Shown: piece after piece, positions 36,615-44,985 of the stretch
Numbering within the stretch: the first letter of the stretch is position 1
How the letters are laid out: each line of letters opens with the position of its first letter
From: Tolumonas lignilytica
Lineage (GTDB): Bacteria; Pseudomonadota; Gammaproteobacteria; Enterobacterales; Aeromonadaceae
Assembly (NCBI RefSeq): GCF_000527035.1
Contig: NZ_AZUK01000001.1
Coordinates: forward strand, 2,972,501-3,036,500
Length of the DNA: 64,000 bases
Direction of reading: 5' to 3'
Translations under genes and position numbers: made by a program
Notes under the pieces: model-generated
Told to the model about the DNA's origin: nothing
The model's database searches: none
Seen by the model: the letters and a program-made list of their open reading frames with translations, nothing else

Positions 36615-37604
36615 ATGAGTAATAAATCATTTACCGTTTCCTTGGTTGTTCCTGTTTATAACGAAGAAGAGAGCATCGATACTTTTATTGAAACTATCGA
36701 CAAGGAATTGGCACCATTAAAAGATCAGTTGCAAATCGTTTTTGTAAATGATGGTAGCCGGGACAAAACTCGCGATGTGGTTGAAAAGGCAATTGAGCGA
36801 GATAGTCGCGTAACGTTAATTAATCTGGCGCGTAATTTTGGTAAAGAAGCTGCCATGACGGCGGGTTTGGCGCATGCGCGTGGCGATGCGATTGTCCCGA
36901 TGGATGTCGATTTACAAGATCCGCCTGCTTTAGTTCTGGAATTTGTTCGCTTATGGCAAGAAGAAGGGTATGACACCGTTTATGGGGTTCGTACCGATCG
37001 CAATGCCGATACAGCGATGAAACGATTAACGGCCGGTGGTTTTTATCGATTCTTTAATGCGGTGTCGACAACAACAAAGATCCCAGAAAATGCAGGCGAT
37101 TTTCGTCTGATGGATCGCCGTGTTGTTGAAGCAATCAATCAGTTACCAGAGCGTAACCGCTTCATGAAAGGGTTATTTGCCTGGGCGGGTTTCCGTTCTA
37201 TCGGTGTGCCTTATGCACGTCCTGAACGGGCAGCAGGAACCACTAAATTCAATTATTGGAAGTTATGGAACTTTGCTCTGGATGGTTTGTTCAGCTTTTC
37301 TAGCTGGCCACTTCGGGTTTGGAGCTATATCGGTGCTGCAGTTGCGGGTATCAGCTTTCTGTACATGATGGTTATCATTCTCAAGGTGATTTTCTTTGGT
37401 ATTGACAGCCCGGGTTATGCATCACTGATGTGTGTGATTTTATTCCTGGGGGGCATGCAATTGCTGTCCATCGGTATCATGGGTGAATATATTGGCCGTA
37501 TGTTCCTAGAAGTTAAACAGCGCCCAGTGTTCCTGATAGAAGGTGTGTACGGTCAGTACGCTCATCAGACAAACAATGAAATTAAAGAAGATAAACAGGC
37601 ATGA
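36615..37604 (+). CDS. Family 2 glycosyltransferase, GtrB-like
   Basis: This 330-residue membrane-bound glycosyltransferase probably loads a sugar onto undecaprenyl phosphate. A GT-A domain starts SLVVPVYNEEESID, with FVNDGSRDKT, PMDVDLQDPP (the DxD-like metal site), AGDFRLMDRRVVEA and RFMKGLFAWAGF. Two C-terminal membrane helices (about residues 235-260 and 268-295) are followed by GEYIGRMFLEVKQRP, typical of the GtrB/YfdH/ArnC group. GAGG precedes the ATG at 36615. The stop overlaps the gtrA-like start by four bases, so the two are coupled. Confidence 0.92.
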   Translation: MSNKSFTVSLVVPVYNEEESIDTFIETIDKELAPLKDQLQIVFVNDGSRDKTRDVVEKAIERDSRVTLINLARNFGKEAAMTAGLAHARGDAIVPMDVDLQDPPALVLEFVRLWQEEGYDTVYGVRTDRNADTAMKRLTAGGFYRFFNAVSTTTKIPENAGDFRLMDRRVVEAINQLPERNRFMKGLFAWAGFRSIGVPYARPERAAGTTKFNYWKLWNFALDGLFSFSSWPLRVWSYIGAAVAGISFLYMMVIILKVIFFGIDSPGYASLMCVILFLGGMQLLSIGIMGEYIGRMFLEVKQRPVFLIEGVYGQYAHQTNNEIKEDKQA

Positions 37605-37972
37605 TCACTCAAGCTGAATTCTGGCGTTTGTTCCGCTTCGGGATCGTGGGGGGCGGAGCAACCCTTGTTGACTTGGCAACAGCAAAGTTATGTCTGTTTT
37701 TATGGCCGACTTTATCTGAACACATTGTGACCTCATTAGGTTTCTTTGTTGCATTCTGGGTTTCATTCTTCGGTCATCGCTATGTGACATTTCAGTCGCA
37801 TGGCAAGATCAGCAACTTTTTAGTGGTGGCACTATTTTCACTGGCGGTGAGAAATGTGTTGCTATCCGGCTTGTTGTGGATCGGATTATCCGGAATGTTA
37901 CCCATTGTTATCGCAACATTATCGGTAACAATCCTGACCTATGTGTTGTCGCGGATCTGGGTATTTGCCTGA
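37601..37972 (+). CDS. GtrA-like flippase
   Basis: This 123-residue protein with four membrane helices belongs to the GtrA/PF04138 family. FRFGIVGGGATLVDLATAKLCLF at the start and FWVSFFGHRYVTFQS in the middle match the family. GtrA-type proteins are thought to flip the undecaprenyl-phosphate-linked sugar made by GtrB to the periplasmic face. It starts within the stop codon of the GtrB-like gene. Confidence 0.9.
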   Translation: MITQAEFWRLFRFGIVGGGATLVDLATAKLCLFLWPTLSEHIVTSLGFFVAFWVSFFGHRYVTFQSHGKISNFLVVALFSLAVRNVLLSGLLWIGLSGMLPIVIATLSVTILTYVLSRIWVFA

Positions 37973-37990
37973 TTGACTATGGAGTAGAGT

Positions 37991-39172
37991 GTGCAAGTAG
38001 ATAAAGTCAATGTGATTTATACACCGTTGCATATTAGCAGAAAAGATTGGGGCATTATTGCACTGGCGTTTTTGCTAAGCCGAATCATATTCTATGCAAT
38101 CGGTTATTTTGGGGCGATGCACTATAACGTTGAGACAGATCAGATCGGTCAGGTCACTTTCTTAAATTCCATTGAAACGGATGTATGGAATGTGTTCTGT
38201 CAGTTCGATTGTGCTTGGTTTAAAAGCATCGCCGATATTGGTTACGACACTTATCCTCATGGCTTAACGACAGGCCATGCAGCCAACTGGGCATTCTTTC
38301 CTTTATTTCCTATTTTAGGACATTACATCGGGGAGTTACTGGGCGTACCGTCTTTATACGGCTTTTACGTGATTGCCAATATCTCGTCATTTGCCATGTT
38401 GCCGCTATTCTTCTTATGTTTAAGACAGTTGGGGCAGGAACTGGATGTTGCCCGGTTTGGGGTCTGGATGCTGGCCTTCTCTCCATACACGGTCTATTTC
38501 ATCGCGCCGTATACAGAGTCTTTATTCATGGCTTTAACCATGGCGGTATTTCTGTTCTCTTACCGACATGAATGGTTCTGGGTCGCTGTTGCTGGGATGG
38601 TGATGACCGCCGCGCGCAATCTCGGTGTCATGATTGTTTTTTCAGTCATAATTCTTGCTTTGCAGGCGTATGGCTGGCGGGAATTTCTCAAGTTTAGCGG
38701 ACGTAGCTGTCGGGTGATTTTAGCGATCTGGTGTATTCCATTAGTGATGTTCTGTTATATGTTTTACATGTATTACCATGTTGGTGATGCATTTGCTTTC
38801 AAAAACATACAACTTGCCTGGGGGCGCTTGTTTGATAATCCTTTTGAATATTGGATTGCTGGATTTGAAACCGGGGGAAGAAAGATTTATTTGTCGATCA
38901 TGATTGTGATCGGATGGGCGTTGAATATCTATCTATTCAAGCAAAAACGATATGCCGAAGCGCTCTTTATGCTGATTTGTACATTTGTCCCTCTGGTGAC
39001 AGGTACAAATGCAATACCGCGCTATCTGTTTGGCCTATATCCGACGTCGCTGGCTATCGTCATGATTGCCCGTAATCGACCTAATCTAAGACCTGCCTTG
39101 TTAGTTATTTCAGCATTACTGTCCAGCTATTTTGTTATTGCCTGGGTTAATGCGAAGTTCTTTACAGTGTAG
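37991..39172 (+). CDS. Multi-pass PIG-V-like glycosyltransferase
   Basis: This 393-residue integral membrane protein has about ten helices, with FDCAWFKSIADIGY near residue 70 and FFPLFPILGHYIGELLG soon after. It resembles the PIG-V-like mannosyltransferases of the GT-C superfamily, which use a lipid-phosphate sugar donor on the periplasmic side. It would be the final transferase in the pathway begun by the GtrB/GtrA pair. The GTG start at 37991 has GGAG six bases upstream. The acceptor (LPS, a surface glycan or a protein) is unknown. Confidence 0.82.
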   Translation: MQVDKVNVIYTPLHISRKDWGIIALAFLLSRIIFYAIGYFGAMHYNVETDQIGQVTFLNSIETDVWNVFCQFDCAWFKSIADIGYDTYPHGLTTGHAANWAFFPLFPILGHYIGELLGVPSLYGFYVIANISSFAMLPLFFLCLRQLGQELDVARFGVWMLAFSPYTVYFIAPYTESLFMALTMAVFLFSYRHEWFWVAVAGMVMTAARNLGVMIVFSVIILALQAYGWREFLKFSGRSCRVILAIWCIPLVMFCYMFYMYYHVGDAFAFKNIQLAWGRLFDNPFEYWIAGFETGGRKIYLSIMIVIGWALNIYLFKQKRYAEALFMLICTFVPLVTGTNAIPRYLFGLYPTSLAIVMIARNRPNLRPALLVISALLSSYFVIAWVNAKFFTV

Positions 39173-39196
39173 TTCGTATTGATTTGCTAATAAAAG

Positions 39197-39225
39197 AAGG
39201 CCGGATCATCACATCCGGCCTTTTT
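39197..39225 (+). terminator. Intrinsic terminator of the glycosylation cluster
   Basis: AGGCCGGAT pairs with ATCCGGCCT and is followed by five T residues. It sits just before the stop codon of the convergent bcp gene. Confidence 0.85.
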
Positions 39226-39227
39226 CA

Positions 39228-39695
39228 TTAGAGAGAATCGAGGTAATCAATCACAACCTGATGATGGTTACTGGTTTTAAAATTATCGAATACATGTTCA
39301 ATCACACCATTTTCATCAATCAGGAAACTGATCCGATGGATGCCGTCGTATTCTTTACCCATGAATTTTTTCGGCCCCCACACACCGAAGGCATCCGCTA
39401 TCTGATGTGTTTCATCCGCAAGCAATGTGAAATTAAGTTCATCACGGATTTCAAATTTTTTCAGTCGGCTAGAATTGTCCGGGCTGATCCCCAATACCAC
39501 TACATTTCTCTGGTCTAATTCGTTTTTGCTATCACGTAAACTACAGGCTTGGGTTGTACAACCTGGGGTCATGGCTTTGGGGTAAAAATAGACCAACACT
39601 TTTTTCCCATGAAATGAGCTTAGTTTAATCATGGAACCATTTTGGTTAGGCAGTTCAAAATCTGGGGCTGTCGTTCCGATAGATAATCTTTCCAT
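39228..39695 (-). CDS. bcp: Thiol peroxidase Bcp
   Basis: Bcp is a thioredoxin-dependent peroxiredoxin that reduces hydrogen peroxide and organic hydroperoxides. The 155-residue protein has the motif MTPGCTTQACSLRD, with the peroxidatic Cys near residue 45 and the resolving Cys five residues later, as in the two-Cys Bcp subgroup. GISPDNSSRLKKF and the GVWGPKKFMGKEYDGI region also match. It is divergent from dapA, as in many gammaproteobacteria. Confidence 0.95.
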   Translation of the reverse strand: MERLSIGTTAPDFELPNQNGSMIKLSSFHGKKVLVYFYPKAMTPGCTTQACSLRDSKNELDQRNVVVLGISPDNSSRLKKFEIRDELNFTLLADETHQIADAFGVWGPKKFMGKEYDGIHRISFLIDENGVIEHVFDNFKTSNHHQVVIDYLDSL

Positions 39696-39860
39696 TGCGA
39701 TAATCTCTAAAGTTGTTTAGGGGATAAATGCATTGTGATAACAATACGCTATATAAGCGAAGACAGATCAGCATTTTATAATCGGACCGGCGTTTAACCT
39801 TGTTTTTGACTATAGGCCGCCGTACCATTAGCTGCCCTCAAAAAGGAGTCTGCGTCTTTT

Positions 39861-40739
39861 ATGTTAACCGGTAGTCTTGTTGCTCTGATCACACCCATGA
39901 ACAGTTCTGGCTCTGTGGATTGGAAGGCGTTAGAGCTGTTAATTGAATATCACATTCAGTCAGGAACTAATGGCTTGGTTGTTGCCGGAACGACCGGCGA
40001 GTCAGTCACACTGACCGACGATGAATTGTTTATTCTTCTTGAACGGACACTAGAGCTTGCCGCAGGTCGAATTCCTATTATCGCAGGTTGTGGTTCAAAC
40101 AACACTGCACATGCTAAACAGGTGGCTAAGCGGATTTGCCAGTTGGGTGTGACTGCAGGTCTTTCTGTAACACCGTATTATAATAAACCTACGCAGGAAG
40201 GTTTGTATCAGCACTTTGCTGCAATCGGTGAATATAGTGAGTTGCCTCAGATTCTGTACAATGTTCCGGGTCGTACGGCGTGTGACTTAAAGCCCGAGAC
40301 GGTGGCAAGATTAGCCGGAAATTTTGGTATTTGTGGTATAAAAGAGGCGACTGGTGATTTATCGCGGATAAGCCAGCTTCGATTGTTATGCGGAGAGGAC
40401 TTCGCTTTGTACAGTGGGGACGATCTCTCCGCATGTGAATTCATGCTACAAGGTGGTAATGGCGTCATTTCTGTAACAGCGAATGTGGCAGCCAAACTGA
40501 TGAGTCGAATGAGTGCTTTAGCATTAGCAGGAGAGCGAGAGTTAGCCTGCGAGATTGATGACTCATTACGGTTTTTACATCGTGATTTATTTATTGAATC
40601 TAATCCAATTCCAGTAAAGTGGGCGGCTGCCAGAATGGGGCTAATTAAAAATGCCGATTTACGCTTACCATTAACATTGCTGTCTGTTCCGGCACAGGCA
40701 ATAGTTGAAGCGGCACTTGTGAAAGCGGAGTTAATCTAG
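39861..40739 (+). CDS. dapA: 4-hydroxy-tetrahydrodipicolinate synthase
   Basis: DapA condenses pyruvate with aspartate semialdehyde, the first committed step of lysine and diaminopimelate synthesis. The 292-residue TIM-barrel protein has VVAGTTGES, the YYNKPTQEGLYQHF segment, YNVPGRTACDL and the Schiff-base lysine in GIKEATGD. AAAAAGGAG precedes the ATG. It is followed after one base by the bamC gene, the standard arrangement. Confidence 0.97.
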   Translation: MLTGSLVALITPMNSSGSVDWKALELLIEYHIQSGTNGLVVAGTTGESVTLTDDELFILLERTLELAAGRIPIIAGCGSNNTAHAKQVAKRICQLGVTAGLSVTPYYNKPTQEGLYQHFAAIGEYSELPQILYNVPGRTACDLKPETVARLAGNFGICGIKEATGDLSRISQLRLLCGEDFALYSGDDLSACEFMLQGGNGVISVTANVAAKLMSRMSALALAGERELACEIDDSLRFLHRDLFIESNPIPVKWAAARMGLIKNADLRLPLTLLSVPAQAIVEAALVKAELI

Positions 40740-40740
40740 C

Positions 40741-42252
40741 GTGCAAAATGATAAAATGAAATTGTCCCTGTTGTCTTATAGTGCGTTGTGCCTGTGTGTA
40801 TTATCTGCCTGTAGTTCCGAGGCTGAAAAACGGCAAGCCAACCACGGGTTTGCATACACATCTGCAGTATTACGTCCGCAGCTAAAAACGCCAGCCACAT
40901 TACATAGCCCTTCCTATTCTCAAGAATACGTTCTACCGGTTGAAACAAGACAAGGTGCAGTGGCAGAAAATGTCGATGTGCGGCCACCAGAACAGATTAT
41001 GTCTTTTGTATCGAGCAGTCGGGCCGATAACAATCGGAATACTCTGCTATTGTGGTTTTCTGCTCGCAGTTTGAACCAACATATAGATGACGATTTATGG
41101 TCATGGTTGACGGGTTATCTTGCCAGTAACAAGATTGCCGTAGTCCATCGCGACGACGCCAAGAAGACGTTGGAAACAGGGCCTGTAGCCGTGACGTTTG
41201 ATGGTGAAAAAGCAGAGGATATTCCACCTGCACCTGCGCAATATTTCCAGTTTCAAATCAAAAATGACCCGGCGACACATCGAGCCGGTCTGATGGTGAA
41301 ATGGTTGCGACCAGCAGATGACCAAGCTACACCGACTGTGTTTGAACAACGGCGTTATGCGACGCGTTTGCTGAACAATGTCAGCCAGTATGCTGATACA
41401 CACAGTCATAGCCAGTATGCAACTGCTTCAAATGGTCCAATTCAGCTCTTACTGGGAACAGACAGTGCTGGCTCGAAAGCGATTGTTGCACAAAATAATT
41501 TTGCAAGTACATGGCAATGGCTGCTTACCGTGTTGCCAAAAGCAGGTTTACCAGTAGAACAAAGTGCTCAGTCTCAGGGCCTGATTGTTTTCAATTATGA
41601 AGGCGATTCTTCAGTGAGTATGCTGCAGCTATTAACATTCTGGAAACCCGCTAAGGAAACGGATGGACTGGCGTTATCGTCAGGTAAATACCGTCTGCAA
41701 TTAGCTGACCGTGGTGAGGAAACATCGATCACCTTGTTGGATGATGGCAACAAACCTGTATTGGTTTCAGCCGTTGAAAAACTGTATCAACGCCTACAAA
41801 AATACACAGATGTTCCTGCAAATGTGGTTAGTGGCAAGGAATCACAAGTGGCAGCAGCACATCCAGAAGTTACCAGTGAACAACAACCGATCCATCTGGT
41901 AAAAGCCAATGGTGTGTGGGTTGCTGATGCGCCGGCAGAGCAGGTATTTAACCGAATGTCTGCTGATGTATTGGCTCAGATTGGGTTGAAACTCAAACAA
42001 GCCGATAGTATAGAACATCAGATTAATGTGGATTACACCGAACCGGGTGGAAGCCTGCTTGATGCTCTGGCCGCGTGGAAACCATTAGCTCCTAACTATA
42101 ATGGATTGAATTCAGGCACTTATATTTTCGAGTTGGCGCCGTTGGCGAAAGGCACGGGAATTAAGCTGAAAACATCAACCGGTCAGACTGTTCCAGTCGC
42201 AACTGCAGATGAAGTCTTCAATGCATTGGCCAAGAAGCTGCAATCGAAATAA
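40741..42252 (+). CDS. bamC: Outer-membrane assembly lipoprotein BamC, long form
   Basis: BamC is a lipoprotein of the BAM complex that inserts outer-membrane barrels. The lipobox CVLSAC gives a lipidated cysteine near residue 21, and the N-terminal unstructured segment follows. The protein has 503 residues against ~344 in E. coli. I see three helix-grip-like blocks, not two: about 95-220 (NTLLLWFSARSLNQHIDDDLW), 225-355 and 380-503 (VWVADAPAEQVFNRM to the end). The GTG at 40741 has GGAG upstream within dapA; an internal ATG at 40756 would also preserve the signal. It is co-transcribed with dapA. Confidence 0.88.
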   Translation: MQNDKMKLSLLSYSALCLCVLSACSSEAEKRQANHGFAYTSAVLRPQLKTPATLHSPSYSQEYVLPVETRQGAVAENVDVRPPEQIMSFVSSSRADNNRNTLLLWFSARSLNQHIDDDLWSWLTGYLASNKIAVVHRDDAKKTLETGPVAVTFDGEKAEDIPPAPAQYFQFQIKNDPATHRAGLMVKWLRPADDQATPTVFEQRRYATRLLNNVSQYADTHSHSQYATASNGPIQLLLGTDSAGSKAIVAQNNFASTWQWLLTVLPKAGLPVEQSAQSQGLIVFNYEGDSSVSMLQLLTFWKPAKETDGLALSSGKYRLQLADRGEETSITLLDDGNKPVLVSAVEKLYQRLQKYTDVPANVVSGKESQVAAAHPEVTSEQQPIHLVKANGVWVADAPAEQVFNRMSADVLAQIGLKLKQADSIEHQINVDYTEPGGSLLDALAAWKPLAPNYNGLNSGTYIFELAPLAKGTGIKLKTSTGQTVPVATADEVFNALAKKLQSK

Positions 42253-42267
42253 TACATAATTAAACAG

Positions 42268-42305
42268 AAGGGGAAAGGAGCATAACTTCTTTCCCCTTTT
42301 CTTTT
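42268..42305 (+). terminator. Intrinsic terminator after bamC
   Basis: AAGGGGAAAG pairs with CTTTCCCCTT and is followed by TTCTTTT. The hairpin lies 16 bases after the bamC stop codon and faces the convergent dapE operon. Confidence 0.8.
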
Positions 42306-42319
42306 AGATGCAGGGACTA

Positions 42320-42472
42320 CTAGTCGTCGTTATCTTCATCTTTGGGGATATTTCTGATTTTATCTTTATATTTTGGCAATTGTTTTTCTAGTCGCTTCAT
42401 GTCTTTGATGCCATTCAAAAAAAGCCCAAGTAAAAATAAAAGCGGTATGCCAATAATCAACCAAAGGCTCAT
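42320..42472 (-). CDS. Small YpfN-like membrane protein (50 residues)
   Basis: This short gene encodes 50 residues: an N-terminal membrane helix (about residues 4-20, LWLIIGIPLLFLLGLFLNGI), the charged stretch KDMKRLEKQLPKYKDK and an acidic tail ending DEDNDD. The layout and the NGIKDMKRLE segment resemble E. coli YpfN (UPF0370, with NVIKDLKRVD), which also lies downstream of dapE. The start overlaps the stop of the preceding carboxypeptidase gene by four bases (ATGA), which supports real, coupled translation. Its function is unknown. Confidence 0.8.
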   Translation of the reverse strand: MSLWLIIGIPLLFLLGLFLNGIKDMKRLEKQLPKYKDKIRNIPKDEDNDD

Positions 42473-43158
42473 AGGCTATTTTTCCCAAAAATATTGATAA
42501 TGAATCTTTCCCAGATTGTCGGAAGTAACTGAAGAATGGTGTTCTGACCATCTACTGGGTTACGAATGAATAACTCTTCCAGCATTTCTACTGTGAGTAA
42601 TTCCTGGAATTGTACTGCTTCCTCATAGTAACTGATATGCCAAGGTTCAGGTGCTACGCCTCCTTGATCTGTGGCATATGGCCGAAAAAAACCGAATTCA
42701 TGCATGTGTTCATCCAGCCATTGGGTCAATATTCCAAAATAACCTTTTTCATCATATTCAGAAGAAATTAACTGCAGCTTTTGACCTGGCGGTAGCAGGG
42801 AAGAGGCATATATGTCTAAGTCCGTCCCCCAATGATGCCGGCTGGCACCAGGTAAGGCGCTCCAGCGCAAGATGAAAAAAATTCGTGCTTCATCTGATAA
42901 TTGGTGCCAATTATTAATCGCTATGCTGTTACTGTCGAAGACCGGTGCTTCCCCTCGGAATTTCCGATTCCATATCAGAGACTGACGGTCAAACGAACGA
43001 TAACTGGAAGCGATAGCGATGGGGATCCCCTCATTTTGTGCTGCTTGAGCCATCTGTTGGAATGCATGTGCAGTTTTCAGAGTCAAAAAATGCCCTGAAC
43101 CAACAGGGCATAGTGCAGAACTATCAAGGCCAACCAGTTCCAGTCTAATCATTATCAA
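42469..43158 (-). CDS. VanY-family D-alanyl-D-alanine carboxypeptidase
   Basis: This 229-residue M15B peptidase is predicted to remove the terminal D-Ala from peptidoglycan stem peptides. The zinc-site motifs are visible: [11 protein letters not shown] (first His and Asp) and EPWHISY (last His), with [11 protein letters not shown] upstream. No signal peptide is evident, so it may act in the cytoplasm on precursors or be exported by another route. It overlaps the end of dapE by up to 14 bases; a second ATG at 43152 gives a shorter overlap. Placement between dapE and a ypfN-like gene links it to cell-wall metabolism. Confidence 0.88.
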   Translation of the reverse strand: MIMIRLELVGLDSSALCPVGSGHFLTLKTAHAFQQMAQAAQNEGIPIAIASSYRSFDRQSLIWNRKFRGEAPVFDSNSIAINNWHQLSDEARIFFILRWSALPGASRHHWGTDLDIYASSLLPPGQKLQLISSEYDEKGYFGILTQWLDEHMHEFGFFRPYATDQGGVAPEPWHISYYEEAVQFQELLTVEMLEELFIRNPVDGQNTILQLLPTIWERFIINIFGKNSL

Positions 43159-44287
43159 CCAATAATTTTTGCATCATTTTATAGTAGATATTACTCAAGG
43201 TTTCGAGATCATCAATATTCACACATTCATTTACTTTATGAATGGTGGCATTGATGGGACCTAGCTCAATGACTTGTGCACCCGTTGGTGCAATAAAACG
43301 ACCATCAGAAGTACCACCAGAGGTGGATAATTCTGTAGTGCGACCGGTCACTTCCTGTATGGCTTGCTGGGTTGCTTCGACTAATTTTCCAGAACCGGTC
43401 AGGAATGGCTGACCACTTAATGTCCATTTAATTTCATAGCGCAAATTGTGCTTTTGAAGTATTTCCTCGACTTGCTCTTTTATCTGAGAGTCAGTTAACT
43501 CTGTGCTGTATCGAAAATTAAATTGAACATGCAACTCACCAGGTATCACGTTTGAGGCGCCTGTACCGGCATTTATATTGGCAATCTGAAAACTTGTGGC
43601 TGGGAAAAATTCATTGCCGTTATCCCATTTTTTGGACGCAAGCTCAGCAAGAGCTGGGCTTGCTAAATGAACTGGATTTTCAGCCAGATGAGGGTAGGCC
43701 ACATGACCTTGAATGCCGAATACAGTGAGATCTCCGGTCAATGAACCACGACGACCATTTTTGACAACATCACCAATTTGTTGTGTCGAGGAGGGTTCAC
43801 CAACTAAACACCATGTGATTTTTTCTTGGCGTGCTTCGAGTGTCTCGATGACTTTAGGGGTGCCATTAATGAATGGCCCTTCTTCATCACTGGTGATGAG
43901 AAAGGCAATTGAACCCTGGTGTAATGGGTGATCAATGGTAAAACGTTTTACGGCGGCCATCATTGCAGCAATTGAGCCTTTCATGTCGGCAGTGCCACGA
44001 CCGTACAACATACCATCTATAATCGTTGGTTCAAAAGGCGGCGTGTTCCATTTCTCTGCGGGGCCGGAAGGAACTACATCGGTATGACCTGCAAAACAAA
44101 AAACCGGGTTTGAATTTCCTTTTCTTGCCCACAGATTCGTTGTGTCGTGAAATACCATTGGTTCAACTGTAAAACCCAATGGCGCCAGAAATTCGGCCAT
44201 CATGGTTTGGCAGCCTTCATCTGCTGGCGTCACAGATGGTCGCGCGATCAAATCCTTGGTAAGAGACAAAACGAGAGAGTCGGTCAT
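43145..44287 (-). CDS. dapE: Succinyl-diaminopimelate desuccinylase
   Basis: DapE hydrolyses N-succinyl-LL-diaminopimelate to LL-diaminopimelate and succinate in lysine and peptidoglycan precursor synthesis. The 380-residue M20 metallopeptidase shows [11 protein letters not shown] (first zinc His), [11 protein letters not shown] (bridging Asp), [10 protein letters not shown] (catalytic and metal Glu), and the final His in [13 protein letters not shown]. The ATG at 44287 has AGGA six bases upstream; the frame opens at 44293. It is the third gene of the yciN-yffB-dapE unit. Confidence 0.96.
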   Translation of the reverse strand: MTDSLVLSLTKDLIARPSVTPADEGCQTMMAEFLAPLGFTVEPMVFHDTTNLWARKGNSNPVFCFAGHTDVVPSGPAEKWNTPPFEPTIIDGMLYGRGTADMKGSIAAMMAAVKRFTIDHPLHQGSIAFLITSDEEGPFINGTPKVIETLEARQEKITWCLVGEPSSTQQIGDVVKNGRRGSLTGDLTVFGIQGHVAYPHLAENPVHLASPALAELASKKWDNGNEFFPATSFQIANINAGTGASNVIPGELHVQFNFRYSTELTDSQIKEQVEEILQKHNLRYEIKWTLSGQPFLTGSGKLVEATQQAIQEVTGRTTELSTSGGTSDGRFIAPTGAQVIELGPINATIHKVNECVNIDDLETLSNIYYKMMQKLLVDND

Positions 44288-44296
44288 GCACAATCC

Positions 44297-44659
44297 TTAT
44301 TCATTTACCTGATAATTTTTTAGTGTGTTATACGCAGATTCAGAAAATCCGACCATGATATGTGTCCCGGAGATTAATACAGGGCGTTTGATCAGTAATG
44401 GATATTGATGCATCAACACTTCGGCCTGTTCGGCGTTGTTGATCTCTTTGTGTTCAGGCGCTAATTCACGGAAGGTTTTACTTTGTTTGTTGAGAAGTTT
44501 TTCCCAACCGACCTGTTCAACCCATTGAGCGATCAAAGCCTTCTCGGGAGAGTTTTGTTTAAAATCAACAAGTTCAAAAGTGATATTATTTTGCTTTAGC
44601 CAATTTTGTGCTTTCTTCACACTATCACAATTACGAATGCCATAAAGGATCACAGCCAC
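44297..44659 (-). CDS. yffB: ArsC/Spx-fold protein YffB
   Basis: This 120-residue thioredoxin-fold protein belongs to the ArsC/Spx superfamily, YffB subgroup. The N-terminal loop is YGIRNCDSVKKAQNWL, with the single conserved Cys near residue 10, and the C-terminal part has LLIKRPVLISG, characteristic of the family. YffB may be a glutathione-dependent reductase; it is not an arsenate resistance enzyme. It is adjacent to dapE, as in E. coli. Confidence 0.92.
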   Translation of the reverse strand: MAVILYGIRNCDSVKKAQNWLKQNNITFELVDFKQNSPEKALIAQWVEQVGWEKLLNKQSKTFRELAPEHKEINNAEQAEVLMHQYPLLIKRPVLISGTHIMVGFSESAYNTLKNYQVNE

Positions 44660-44661
44660 GT

Positions 44662-44907
44662 CTACTCCAGGGTATATTGTTGTGAAAGAATGTGAGCCAG
44701 CCCCTTGAATACATTAAATACGGCTGTTGTTTTTGGCGTAGGTAGCCCTTGTTCATCAAGGAAATATTCACCCTTAAAAATCAATACACCTGACTTTTCA
44801 CTGACGTCTGTTGCTTCCATTCCCGCCAAATAATCATCGTGTTCTTTCATGATATTATTGGCGATGTCGAGGAGAGCTACTTTGTTGATGGGCTGTTTTG
44901 TATCCAT
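44662..44907 (-). CDS. yciN: YciN-family protein (DUF2498)
   Basis: This 81-residue soluble protein matches E. coli YciN almost throughout. The segments [39 protein letters not shown] and [12 protein letters not shown] correspond to the E. coli protein. Its function is unknown. It lies two bases upstream of yffB and probably heads the yffB-dapE operon. Confidence 0.93.
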   Translation of the reverse strand: MDTKQPINKVALLDIANNIMKEHDDYLAGMEATDVSEKSGVLIFKGEYFLDEQGLPTPKTTAVFNVFKGLAHILSQQYTLE

Positions 44908-44933
44908 ATATAACCTCTATTAAGTCGTATATG

Positions 44934-44965
44934 AAACAAAACCGCACATAAGCGCGGTTTTGTTT
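44934..44965 (-). terminator. Intrinsic terminator of ompA
   Basis: The perfect 12-bp arms AAACAAAACCGC and GCGGTTTTGTTT have an 8-base loop. The T-rich 3' arm on the minus strand lies about 20 bases after the ompA stop codon. Confidence 0.85.
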
Positions 44966-44985
44966 ATAAGCATCACTAAGAAAAA

